Shown here one piece after another: positions 27,559 to 36,146 of a DNA stretch of 64,000 nt. The notes under the pieces are model-generated. The model saw only the letters and a list, made by a program, of their open reading frames with translations, had not been told where the DNA came from and did not search any database. The position numbers and the translations under genes were made by a program. Numbering within the stretch: the stretch's first letter is position 1; each line of letters opens with the position of its first letter. Where the stretch lies: positions 47,771 through 111,770 of the forward strand of contig JAKBLB010000006.1 in NCBI GenBank assembly GCA_021832305.1. Direction: 5' to 3'. The DNA comes from Pseudomonadota bacterium. GTDB lineage: Bacteria > Pseudomonadota > Gammaproteobacteria > Burkholderiales > Ferrovaceae.

Positions 27559-27750
27559 GTGATAGAACAGGCATTGAGCCTGAAGGCTTCAGATCGTTAC
27601 TTGTTGCTGGAGTTGTTGCATACCAGTTTGGATAAACCTGATCCCGAAATTGACCGGGTGTGGCAGGAAGAGGCTTTGCGCCGGGTAAAAGCCTACGATG
27701 AAGGTCGGCTGGAGATAGTCTCAATGGAAGAAGTGTTCAGGGATTTATAG
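27559..27750 (+). CDS. Addiction-module antitoxin, RelB/ParD-like (TIGR02574 type), damaged 5' end
   Basis: The 63-codon frame reads as the antitoxin family with ALSLKASDRYLLLELLHTSLD, then VWQEEALRRV. The natural start is the ATG at 27543, which has a strong AAAGGAGG site, but it is in another frame. Removing one C near 27551 restores MSNAEVIEQALSL in frame, so a one-base insertion has broken the gene. Translation could still begin at GTG 27559. No RelE/ParE toxin follows; a glycosyltransferase end lies 72 bases on. Confidence 0.65.
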   Translation: MIEQALSLKASDRYLLLELLHTSLDKPDPEIDRVWQEEALRRVKAYDEGRLEIVSMEEVFRDL

Positions 27751-27822
27751 TGCCACTGATTTTGTTGACCGATGACGCGATTGTGGCACGGTATCAAGGT
27801 CCGGTGAGGCAGGTTTGGGGGT

Positions 27823-29001
27823 TCAGGACGGGCGGGCGACGACGTTCCGAAACAGGGTCATTTGCCCTGCGCTGGTCTCCTCCCAATTGAAACGGCTGGC
27901 GAATCGTCGGGTGTCTTCCCGGTCGGGGAGGTGGGCAAAAAGGTCCTGGATGGCCTGGGTGAGGGCTTGGGGGGTGCGTTCCTGAACCAGCCGTCCGGCT
28001 TCGGGGGCCGTGATCAGTTCGGGGCTGCCGCCCACGGCGGTGGAAATGACCGGGGTGCCGCAGGCCAGGGATTCCAGCAGGACATTGGCCCACCCTTCGC
28101 TGGCTGAGGCCAGGACGAGGGCATCGGCGGCACTGTAGTATTTGGCCAGTTCGGCTTGGGGTAGATGGGTTTTGAACTGAACGCGTTGATCGAGGTTGAG
28201 TTGTTGGACGAGTCGTTCCAGATTCTGCTGTTCCGGACCGGAGCCGATGATGAGGAGTTGAAAGGGTTCGAGCGGTTCGATGGCACGGATGACCAGGTCG
28301 TGACCTTTGCCGGGGACCAGGTTTCCCACGGAGACCAGTAAGGGGTGCGTGGTGAGGGCGAGTTGTCGGCGGGTTTTTTCCCGCTCAGTGGGTTGAAAGA
28401 GGGTGAGGTCCACCCCGTTTCTCAGGACAGTGATTTTATTTGCATCCGCACCGAGTTGAAGGAGGACCTCTTTGAGGGCACCGGACACGGTGATGAGATG
28501 GGCCGCCCGTTGGGCAGCGCGTTGAATGAGGCGTCTGGGAATGGGGTGGTGGGGCAGGAGGTTGAGGTCGCTGCCGCGCGCCGTGATGATGACGGGTTTT
28601 TTCAGCCAATGGCCGAGCAGGGTGGCGGCCACGCCATCGGGGTAGAAATAGTGGGCATCGATCAGGTCGAAATCCTGTCCGTTGCGGATTTGCGCTCGGA
28701 GAAGAGGCAAACAGGCCAGAGCCATGCCCCAGGGGGCCAGATTCATGCCGAATTTGGGAATCAGGGGATAGCGGGGGTGCTCGATGGCAATACCCTGCCG
28801 GACTTCCTGTCGGGGAATTCTGGCTTGTCGGGCGTAGTCCCCAAAGCGTTCGTGGGTGAAGGGAAACCAGGGGACGGGGGCCATGACCCGGGCTTCGACG
28901 GGGTGGCTGCCGAGCAACTGGCGCAGGCGGGTCTCTACGAAGATTCCATGGTGGGGTTTGGTGGCATTGGGGTAGAGGGAACTGAAGGTCAATAGGCGCA
29001 T
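27823..29001 (-). CDS. Glycosyltransferase family 4 (GT-B fold)
   Basis: 392-aa retaining glycosyltransferase. Motifs: HHGIFVETR near the N-terminus, VSVGNLVPGKGHDLVIRA, and ASASEGWANVLLESLACGTPVI with the EGW..V..E signature, then VGGSPELI. The ATG at 29001 overlaps the preceding gene's TGA by one base. It is the last gene of the three-gene minus-strand run with the asparagine synthase and the Daro_2409-type transferase. Confidence 0.88.
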   Translation of the reverse strand: MRLLTFSSLYPNATKPHHGIFVETRLRQLLGSHPVEARVMAPVPWFPFTHERFGDYARQARIPRQEVRQGIAIEHPRYPLIPKFGMNLAPWGMALACLPLLRAQIRNGQDFDLIDAHYFYPDGVAATLLGHWLKKPVIITARGSDLNLLPHHPIPRRLIQRAAQRAAHLITVSGALKEVLLQLGADANKITVLRNGVDLTLFQPTEREKTRRQLALTTHPLLVSVGNLVPGKGHDLVIRAIEPLEPFQLLIIGSGPEQQNLERLVQQLNLDQRVQFKTHLPQAELAKYYSAADALVLASASEGWANVLLESLACGTPVISTAVGGSPELITAPEAGRLVQERTPQALTQAIQDLFAHLPDREDTRRFASRFNWEETSAGQMTLFRNVVARPS

Positions 29002-30215
29002 CACATCCGTCGTTTGGCGAGTAAACGCTCGTAGAGGGGTTGGTAGCGGCTCACGCTGTTCTGCCAGGTGCGTTCCTTTTCCACAAATGCTCGTCCGGCT
29101 CGAACCAGGTTGTGCTTCAGGGTGGCGTCCGTGAGAAGACGATGGACGGCACCGGTCAGGTCCCTGGAATTTCCCGCCTCGAAAAGAAGACCGGTCTGCT
29201 CGTGCCGGATGAGTTCTTTGTGCCCGCCGACATCGGAGGCGATGAAGGACTTTCCCTGGGCCATGGCTTCCAGGGGCTTGAGGGGCGTGACCAGTTCGGT
29301 CAGGCGCATGGGCAATCGTGGATAGACCAGCACATCGATGAGATCGTAGTAGCGGTGGACATCCTGATGGGGAACCCGGCCGGTAAATATCACTTTGTCG
29401 GCAATCTCGAGTTGGCGGGCCTGGGCTTTCAGGGACTCTTCCTGGGGGCCGCCGCCGACCAGAAGAAGGCGGACGTGAGGAAGCGTGGCGAGGATCTGCG
29501 GGAGGGCTTCCAGGAGCAGTGAAAGCCCTTCGTAGGCGTAAAAGGAACCAATGAAGCCGAGAACCTGGGCGTCGGCCAGTCCCAACCGTTTTTGCAGATC
29601 CGGGTCGGGAGGGCCCCCCAGAGGAAACTGGGCGATGTCCACGGCATTGGGAATCACGGTGACCTTGTCCTCGGCGATGCCCCGCTCGACGATATCCCGG
29701 CGCAGGCCTTCACAAATGGTGGTGATGGCATCCACCTGACGAAAGGCCAGGGTGTCGAGGGCGCGGGTGAGGCGGTAACGGAGGCTGCCTTCCTTCGTGG
29801 TGCCGTGATCCACCGCTGCATCTTCCCAAAAGGCGCGGACTTCATAGACGACGGGTATCTGGTATTGACGCCCAACCTTGAGGGCGGGGAGGGCATCGAG
29901 GACGGGGGAATGGGCGTGCAGGAGATCTGGCTGGGTTTTTTCGATGACCTCATGCAGTCGTCGTTCCAATCCCTTCATCACCGCGACCTGATTCAGGAGA
30001 GGGAGTTTGCTCTGGAGCCCCGAATGGGAGGGGGTACGGTAGAAGTGCCAGCCCTCGATGGTTTCTTCCGATACGGTGCATCCTGCCTGTTTTTCACTGG
30101 TCAGGTGGAAAGTTTCCCAGCCCAGGGCCCGTTGCTCCTTGAGAATGGACAGGGTGCGGAAGGTATACCCGCTGTGCAGGGGCAGGGAGTGATCCAGGAT
30201 ATGAAGGATGCGCAT
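29001..30215 (-). CDS. PEP-CTERM/exosortase A-associated glycosyltransferase, Daro_2409 family
   Basis: 404-aa GT4 enzyme matching the XrtA-linked family TIGR04063. Family-type start MRILHILDHSLPLHSGYTFR, central DLLHAHSPVLDALPAL, then PNAVDIAQF and the nucleotide-sugar site (GFIGSFYAYEGLSLLLEA; PLKPLEAMAQGKSFIASDVGG). The start lies three bases after the asparagine-synthase stop. It probably adds a conserved sugar of the XrtA-type polysaccharide at the cytoplasmic face. Confidence 0.9.
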   Translation of the reverse strand: MRILHILDHSLPLHSGYTFRTLSILKEQRALGWETFHLTSEKQAGCTVSEETIEGWHFYRTPSHSGLQSKLPLLNQVAVMKGLERRLHEVIEKTQPDLLHAHSPVLDALPALKVGRQYQIPVVYEVRAFWEDAAVDHGTTKEGSLRYRLTRALDTLAFRQVDAITTICEGLRRDIVERGIAEDKVTVIPNAVDIAQFPLGGPPDPDLQKRLGLADAQVLGFIGSFYAYEGLSLLLEALPQILATLPHVRLLLVGGGPQEESLKAQARQLEIADKVIFTGRVPHQDVHRYYDLIDVLVYPRLPMRLTELVTPLKPLEAMAQGKSFIASDVGGHKELIRHEQTGLLFEAGNSRDLTGAVHRLLTDATLKHNLVRAGRAFVEKERTWQNSVSRYQPLYERLLAKRRM

Positions 30216-30218
30216 GGC

Positions 30219-32102
30219 TTAGAGTCGCAGGAAAGATTCGAACATGAGCAGCGACCAGAGGGGAGCGCTGTAATCCCGCCGTCCTGCCTGATGTTCTTCC
30301 ACCAGATGGGTGAGGAAGGAAGGGTTGAAAATTCCGCAGCCCATCAGGCGCGGTCCAAGCACGGAGGTGCGCACCGTCTCGCGCAAGGGCCCCCGGAACC
30401 AGTTGGCCAGAGGAACCGCAAAGCCCATTTTCTGACGGTACAGGATGTCCTGCGGCAAGTAGGGTTCCAGGGCTTTCTTGAAGAGATACTTGCCTTCGCC
30501 CTGATACAGTTTGAGGAAGGGGGGAAGACCCGACACCCATTCCATCAGGGAGTGGTCCAGCAGCGGCTCGCGGACTTCCAGGGCATGCGCCATGCTGGCG
30601 CGATCCACTTTGGTCAGGATGTCGCCGGGCAGGTAGGTTTTGATGTCCAGGTATTGAACCAGGGACAGGGGATGCCGGGTAGGAGCATTTCGGGCATGGG
30701 TTTTCAGCACTTCGACGGCCCGGTAGCCTTGCAGGCTGGCGGTGAACGAGGGGCTGAACAGTTGATGGCGCAAACGATCGCCCAGCAGGGATACGCTGTG
30801 AAAATAGCCTTCCACCGAATCCCGGGCGAGAGCTTCAAAAGTGCTTTTGGCCCGGAACATGCGGGGTGCCCAGTCGGCTTTGGGGTACAGGGCGCCCAGG
30901 GCGCCAAAGAGAGGGCGGCGCAACCCCAGGGGGAGCATGGAGCGCATTTTTTCTTCCGCCATGTGGAAACGGTAACGCCGATAGCCTGCCAGGTTTTCAT
31001 CGCCCCCGTCGCCTGACAGGGCTACGGTGACGGAGCGGCGCGCCAGTTCACAGACTCGATAGGTGGGCAGGGCGGAACTGTCGGCATAGGGTTCGTCGTA
31101 GAGCGCCGCTAATTGGTCCACCAGAGAAAAATCGTCAGGGTCCACCTCACCGACCTGATGGCGGGTGTGGTATTGCCGGGCCACCTGCGCGGCGTAAGGG
31201 GCTTCGTTGAAGCGGGGGTCCTTGAAGGCGATGGAACAGGTATTGACCGGGTCCGCGCTCAGTTGCGCCATCATGGCGACCACGGCGCTGGAATCCACGC
31301 CTCCGGATAAAAAGGCGCCCAAGGGCACTTCAGAGACCAGACGGATGCGTATCGTTTCGCGCAAACGGTCCACCAGTTCTTCCTGCGTGTCCTGCATCGA
31401 GGTGACGGGAACGGGCGCGAAAGGGATATCCCAGTAACGGCAGGGGTGAGGAGGCTTGGAATCTGCGGAGAGGGTCAGATGGTACCCGGGGGGCAGTTTG
31501 AAGGTGTTCCGGTAAATGGTGCGTGGTTCGGGAATATACCCATAGGCGAAGTATTCCTCCACGGCGCAGGGGTCGAGGGACTGGTCAAAACCGGGATACA
31601 GGCGCAGGGCCTTGAGTTCTGAGGCAAAGATGAATTTTCCATCGGGTTGCAGGCTGTAAAAAAGGGGTTTGACCCCCAATCGGTCCCGCGCCAGAAACAG
31701 TTTTTGACGATTGCGATCCCATAGGGCAAAGGCGAACATTCCACGGAAACGGTCGATGCAATGATCTCCCCACTCTTCCCAGGCATGGATGATGACCTCG
31801 GTGTCGCAGTGGGTGCGAAAGGTATGACCCAAAGCCTGCAACTCGGGCATGAGATCGACAAAATTGTAGATTTCCCCGTTGAAGACCACCACCACGCTGT
31901 GGTCTTCATTGAACAGCGGTTGCTGTCCCGACGAAAGGTCGATGATCGACAAACGACGATGACCCAAACCCACGCCGGGCTCGGTGTGCAGTCCGCCTTC
32001 ATCCGGACCCCGGTGAAACTGGGACTCGTTCATGCGCGACAGCAGGTCACGGCTGATGGGGGATCGATCTCTGGTATCAAATATTCCGACCAGACCGCAC
32101 AT
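30219..32102 (-). CDS. Exosortase A system-associated amidotransferase 1 (asparagine synthase family)
   Basis: 627-aa class II glutamine amidotransferase/asparagine-synthetase-like enzyme (TIGR03108 type). Cys2 after the initiator Met (MCGLVGIFD) is the glutaminase nucleophile, so the start is fixed at 32102 rather than 32129. RGPDEGG and NGEIYNF belong to the glutaminase half. The synthase half shows FLSGGVDSS, the PP-loop for ATP, and SGDGGDENLAGYRRY. Such genes are standard in XrtA loci and probably amidate a sugar acid or an amino acid attached to the glycan. Confidence 0.92.
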   Translation of the reverse strand: MCGLVGIFDTRDRSPISRDLLSRMNESQFHRGPDEGGLHTEPGVGLGHRRLSIIDLSSGQQPLFNEDHSVVVVFNGEIYNFVDLMPELQALGHTFRTHCDTEVIIHAWEEWGDHCIDRFRGMFAFALWDRNRQKLFLARDRLGVKPLFYSLQPDGKFIFASELKALRLYPGFDQSLDPCAVEEYFAYGYIPEPRTIYRNTFKLPPGYHLTLSADSKPPHPCRYWDIPFAPVPVTSMQDTQEELVDRLRETIRIRLVSEVPLGAFLSGGVDSSAVVAMMAQLSADPVNTCSIAFKDPRFNEAPYAAQVARQYHTRHQVGEVDPDDFSLVDQLAALYDEPYADSSALPTYRVCELARRSVTVALSGDGGDENLAGYRRYRFHMAEEKMRSMLPLGLRRPLFGALGALYPKADWAPRMFRAKSTFEALARDSVEGYFHSVSLLGDRLRHQLFSPSFTASLQGYRAVEVLKTHARNAPTRHPLSLVQYLDIKTYLPGDILTKVDRASMAHALEVREPLLDHSLMEWVSGLPPFLKLYQGEGKYLFKKALEPYLPQDILYRQKMGFAVPLANWFRGPLRETVRTSVLGPRLMGCGIFNPSFLTHLVEEHQAGRRDYSAPLWSLLMFESFLRL

Positions 32103-32200
32103 CAGGCAGGGTTCCGGCGGTGGGCGCAATCGGATTCATGGACAGGACGCCTGTTCATCAAGATTTTCCTCGGGTTCAGAGATTAGGGAGATTGTTAAGG

Positions 32201-33637
32201 TCAGGGTTTATATTGCCACAGGTCGTTCAGGTAGTTCCCGCTGCCCTCCAGTCCCCCGAACAGCCATAGGGATCCGGAAGTTCCAATCGTGGACGAAAAC
32301 CAGGCATTGGCGCTGGACCGCGCGCCCGGCATTCCTGGCGTGCCCGGTTGGGACCCATAACTGCCGAGCTGATTGACCTGATTGCTTCCATTGACCCAGG
32401 TCCATTGCTGGGTGCCGAGATTGAATTTCCACAGGTCGTTCAATTCTCCCAAAGTGCCGGTGGAATCATAGCCATAACCCCCAAACAGCCATAAATTGCC
32501 GGAAGTATCCGTCCATGCCACGGAACTGTCCCGTGATCCGGGAAGATTGGTGGGGCTGGAGGTCTGGGAAGTGCCGTAAGATCCCGTCTGGTTCAAGAAA
32601 TTGCCGGAACCGATCAGAGTCCATTGAGCGGTGCCGGGGGTGAACTTCCATAGATCGTTCAATTCTCCCAGGGAACCCGAGGCGGCATACCCTTGTCCGC
32701 CGAATAACCACAAATTTCCCGTCGAGTCGGTCCAGGCCACGCTGTCATGGCGTGCGCCCGGCGAGGCGGCGGTTCCGGAAAGAGTCGAGAGTTGGTTGGT
32801 GCTGCTGGAACCCCGGATCCAGACCCAAGTCTTGGTGGTGGGGTTGTATTTCCACAGGTCGTTCAATTCTCCCGGGGAACCTGATGCGGCATACCCTTGC
32901 CCGCCGAACAACCACAAATTTCCCGACTGATCGGTCCATGAAACGCTGGCCAGACGTGCGCCAGGAATTTCCGTGGAACTATAACTGCCGAACTGGTTGG
33001 TTTGGGTGGAGCCTCCGACCCAGGTCCAGGTTTTGGCAGCGGGGGCGTATTCCCACAGGTCGTTCAAATCCCCCGGGGAATTCGAGGAAGCATAGCCATA
33101 ACCGCCAAACAACCATAAATTTCCCGCAGGGTCGGTCCAGGAGACCGAGTCGTTTCTGGCGCCGGGCAGATTGTTCGTGCTGGGTGTGTTCTGTGTGCCA
33201 TATAACCCAGGCTGATTTTGATTCAGGGGAGAAGACAAACTTTCCAGGGTCCAGATCTGGGTGTTGGGGTTGTATTTCCACAGATCATTGATGTCATAGG
33301 TATAGACCGTTTCACCTCCAAACATCCAGAAGTTGCCGGAGGTATCCGTCCAGGTGGCGGAACTCATACGCGCCTCCGGAGAGTTTACGGTTTGTTGGTT
33401 GTAGGAGGAACTTCCCCCGATCCAGGTCCAGGGCAGGAGCGTGGCGATGGACACGGGAAGGGCCGGCGTTCCGCTTCCCCCGCCCCCACCCCCACAGGAA
33501 GAAAGTGCCACGGACAGGAGTAACACCAGAGGGTTGGAAAGAGGTGTACCATTTCCCCATTTTCTCGAATGGTCAGGCAGGGGTCGGAAAAAACAGGGAA
33601 ATGTCCGTAGAATTTTCGACCAGGATATCTGTGGCAT
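32201..33637 (-). CDS. Kelch-repeat lipoprotein
   Basis: 478-aa secreted lipoprotein. After a long N-region, the hydrophobic LVLLLSVALSSC forms a lipobox, followed by a Gly run. The mature part holds about six kelch-type repeats with a period near 70 residues; each has GNLWLFGG, LNDLW and a W-x-W strand end, giving a beta-propeller. Four adjacent copies are close to identical over 25 residues. Galactose-oxidase-like propellers bind carbohydrate, so a surface glycan-binding role is plausible. No copper-site residues were identified. The start could be later than 33637. Confidence 0.75.
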   Translation of the reverse strand: MPQISWSKILRTFPCFFRPLPDHSRKWGNGTPLSNPLVLLLSVALSSCGGGGGGSGTPALPVSIATLLPWTWIGGSSSYNQQTVNSPEARMSSATWTDTSGNFWMFGGETVYTYDINDLWKYNPNTQIWTLESLSSPLNQNQPGLYGTQNTPSTNNLPGARNDSVSWTDPAGNLWLFGGYGYASSNSPGDLNDLWEYAPAAKTWTWVGGSTQTNQFGSYSSTEIPGARLASVSWTDQSGNLWLFGGQGYAASGSPGELNDLWKYNPTTKTWVWIRGSSSTNQLSTLSGTAASPGARHDSVAWTDSTGNLWLFGGQGYAASGSLGELNDLWKFTPGTAQWTLIGSGNFLNQTGSYGTSQTSSPTNLPGSRDSSVAWTDTSGNLWLFGGYGYDSTGTLGELNDLWKFNLGTQQWTWVNGSNQVNQLGSYGSQPGTPGMPGARSSANAWFSSTIGTSGSLWLFGGLEGSGNYLNDLWQYKP

Positions 33638-33711
33638 TCTTGAATTTCCGAAGGTACGATGACTCTCGACATTGTAGAGTAGATAAATGGGGTTGGGAAG
33701 ATCGAAAAAGG

Positions 33712-33741
33712 TTGACCGAGAGGCCGGGGATGGCCTATATC
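33712..33741 (+). promoter_or_regulatory. Possible sigma-70 promoter for the beta-helix/YdcF operon
   Basis: TTGACC (33712-33717) and TATATC (33736-33741) are 18 bases apart and 34 bases upstream of the beta-helix gene. It is the best match in this gap. Confidence 0.4.
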
Positions 33742-33774
33742 GGTCCGGCGTGATTTTTTGCAGGGAAGTTATCC

Positions 33775-35244
33775 ATGGCCAAGAGAAGATCCAGTCGTTA
33801 CCGGTATAAAAAAACGAAACTCATCTTGCTGGGGACTTCTTTTCTGGTCTTGATGGGGGTTGGCGGCGTCTTCATGGAGTACCGTGCATCAGGCTACAGC
33901 GTGGCCGAGATTGTGAACTATCTGGAGCGCAGGGTCGAGGGACATCCCCGTCTGGAAAAATGGACGACGCCGGTGTTTGCCAGAATTCGGGCCTGGGACG
34001 GCGAGTCGGAATTTCAGGCGCAGGCAGCGCAACCTTTTCTGATCCCGCCCCCTCCTCCCCGGTGGGGCGTGGTCGCTCTGAAGGAGGGAGAAGAACGGTC
34101 CCTGATCGAACCCTATCTGCCTGGAGGGTGGTTGATTCCGCCGAGCCCCGTCCATCGTACGCTTCATGTGGGGCCCACCGAGCCCATCAAAAGCATTTCT
34201 GTGGCGGCATCCATGGCGCGGGATGGCGATGTGGTCCAAATCGATGCCGGGGACTATCATGAGGACGTGGTGGCCTCCTGGGGACAGAATGATCTGCTCA
34301 TTCAGGGGGTCGGGGGCAGTGCGCGCCTCTTTGCCGATGGCCGCAGTGCCGAGGGGAAAGCCCTCTGGGTGGTTCGGGGCGGCAGGATCCGGATTGAAAA
34401 CATCGATTTCATGAACACTCGAGTCTCTGACCGTAACGGTGCGGGCATCCGTTTCGAAAAAGGGGACTTATGGATTCGAAACTGTCTGTTCTTTGCCAAT
34501 GAAAACGGCCTGTTGACCTCGGATGAAGAAAGTTCGTCCCTGGTGATCGAGAACAGCGAGTTTGCCTACAATGGGGCAGGGGATGGGTTTTCCCACGATC
34601 TGTATGTGGGCAAACTGAACTCCCTGGTGGTATTGGCCAGTTACTTTCACCATGCCAATGTGGGTCATTTGTTCAAAAGCCGGGCGCTCCGGAACGACAT
34701 CCTCTATAACCGCCTGACGGATGAAATGGGGGGAAGGGCCAGTTACGAACTCGATTTGCCCAATGGCGGCACGGCGCTGGTTTTGGGAAATATCATTCAA
34801 CAGGGGGTGGATACGGAAAATTCCACCGTCATTTCCTATGGGGAAGAGGGGATGTCCGGGCCGGACAATGTGCTCTATCTGGCCAGCAATACGCTGGTGA
34901 ACGACAAGGAGGGCGCCGGTGCCTTCTTGCGCGTACCCAAGGCAGGAGCCCGCGTCATTTCCGTCAACAATCTGCTGGTGGGGTATGGGGAATACCACGT
35001 TCCTGTGGGACTGGTCTCTTCCAATGATCTGAAGGCGGATTGGCAGGTGTTCTATCGACCCCTCCGGCAGGATTATCGGCTGGAGGGCCCGGTGGATGAG
35101 CGGTTACATTATGAGACCCCTTCCGCGATGCTGGCGCCCGGCATCGATCTCGTCCCCCATGCCGAACCCGTGGTCCCGCGTCAGGTCAGCGTATTGAAGC
35201 GCGCCCCTGCCTATCCCGGCGCACTGCAAATTTTGGCTCCCTGA
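33775..35244 (+). CDS. Membrane-anchored right-handed beta-helix protein
   Basis: 489-aa protein. A positively charged start (MAKRRSSRYRYKK) and one hydrophobic helix at about 16-34 anchor it in the inner membrane, facing the periplasm. A proline-rich linker follows (LIPPPPPRWG). The remainder has parallel beta-helix features: I.SISVAASMA..GDVVQID.G.Y near residue 145, then short repeating strands such as IRIENIDFMNTR, LWIRNCLFF and LVIENSEFAYN. This fold is shared by polysaccharide lyases, epimerases and carbohydrate-binding proteins. Trimming or epimerising the exopolysaccharide is a fair guess; no catalytic residues could be identified. It runs straight into the YdcF gene. Confidence 0.7.
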   Translation: MAKRRSSRYRYKKTKLILLGTSFLVLMGVGGVFMEYRASGYSVAEIVNYLERRVEGHPRLEKWTTPVFARIRAWDGESEFQAQAAQPFLIPPPPPRWGVVALKEGEERSLIEPYLPGGWLIPPSPVHRTLHVGPTEPIKSISVAASMARDGDVVQIDAGDYHEDVVASWGQNDLLIQGVGGSARLFADGRSAEGKALWVVRGGRIRIENIDFMNTRVSDRNGAGIRFEKGDLWIRNCLFFANENGLLTSDEESSSLVIENSEFAYNGAGDGFSHDLYVGKLNSLVVLASYFHHANVGHLFKSRALRNDILYNRLTDEMGGRASYELDLPNGGTALVLGNIIQQGVDTENSTVISYGEEGMSGPDNVLYLASNTLVNDKEGAGAFLRVPKAGARVISVNNLLVGYGEYHVPVGLVSSNDLKADWQVFYRPLRQDYRLEGPVDERLHYETPSAMLAPGIDLVPHAEPVVPRQVSVLKRAPAYPGALQILAP

Positions 35245-35252
35245 GAGTCATC

Positions 35253-36008
35253 GTGTATTGGGGCGGTTTCGCTGACTTGATCCTGCCCCCTTTGGTATTG
35301 TTGTGGCCGATTCTGTGGGGAATCAAGGAGATGGCCCAGGGTAGGGTGCGGCGCGGTGCCTGGCTGGCAGGCGGCGGGGTGGCCCTGTTCTGGGTGGTAT
35401 CCACGCCTGTGGTGAGCGGATTTTTGCTGCATCAACTCATGCCCCCCTACCAGTCTTTTCAGGGAAATGAAGCCGATGCCATTGTCATTTTGTCTGCTGG
35501 TACGGTTCAAAAAAAAGCGGAATATGGAGGCGTTGACCTCAAAAGCCTGACTCTGGAACGGATTCGGTATGGGGCATGGTTGGCCCGTCGATGGAATAAG
35601 CCCATTCTGGTTGCGGGAGGCGATCCGGGTCGGTTTGGCGTCCCCGAAAGTCAGGCCATAAAAAACGTGCTGGAAAATGAATTCGGAGTTCCCGTGCGCT
35701 GGATTGAAACGCGCTCCAATAATACCCGTGAGAATGCAATGAATTCGGTTCTGATCCTGAAGGCGGCCGGAATCCACCGGATCTATCTGGTGAGTCATGC
35801 CTGGCACCTGAACCGGGCGATCCCTGAATTTGAACGTCTGGGGGTGACGGTCATTCCGGCGGGAACCGGGTATGACGAAGGCGCGGTCAATGGATTTGGT
35901 TTTTTCCCCAGTGCGTCAGGGCTACAGAATTTTTACTACTTTTGTCACGAGTTGTTGGGGAGAGTTTGGTATTTCTGTCTTGACAGGATCAAACCGAATG
36001 GGTCATAG
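35253..36008 (+). CDS. YdcF/ElyC/SanA family protein (DUF218)
   Basis: 251-aa membrane protein. Two N-terminal hydrophobic segments (about 6-25 and 38-58) precede a DUF218 domain with DAIVILSAGTVQ, the LVAGGDPGRFG loop, ETRSNNTRENA and LVSHAWHLNRAIPEF. The N-R-E and H-x-x-R positions are the conserved putative catalytic residues. Family members affect cell-envelope glycan and lipid-carrier metabolism, though the reaction is unknown. GTG start 8 bases after the beta-helix gene; the two form an operon. Confidence 0.8.
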   Translation: MYWGGFADLILPPLVLLWPILWGIKEMAQGRVRRGAWLAGGGVALFWVVSTPVVSGFLLHQLMPPYQSFQGNEADAIVILSAGTVQKKAEYGGVDLKSLTLERIRYGAWLARRWNKPILVAGGDPGRFGVPESQAIKNVLENEFGVPVRWIETRSNNTRENAMNSVLILKAAGIHRIYLVSHAWHLNRAIPEFERLGVTVIPAGTGYDEGAVNGFGFFPSASGLQNFYYFCHELLGRVWYFCLDRIKPNGS

Positions 36009-36146
36009 TCGCCTTAAGAATTTCTTAATTCTCGTTAAGCGGGTTTTAAACTAAGGGAGGCTATACTCCGCGCACGGTCGATGCGTTGGGAGGGGCTTGG
36101 GATGTTTGAAATAATAGGACTGCAGAACTTCGGAGGGAACGATCCC

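Noticed and set aside
27751..27860. Possible RelE/ParE toxin after the damaged antitoxin
   Set aside because: The frame after 27750 shows no toxin motif and runs into the 3' end of the glycosyltransferase on the other strand.
36009..36070. TTAAG-rich stretch as a regulatory repeat before the FeeM operon
   Set aside because: Repeats are short and imperfect and no promoter spacing fits; AT-rich chance sequence is as likely.
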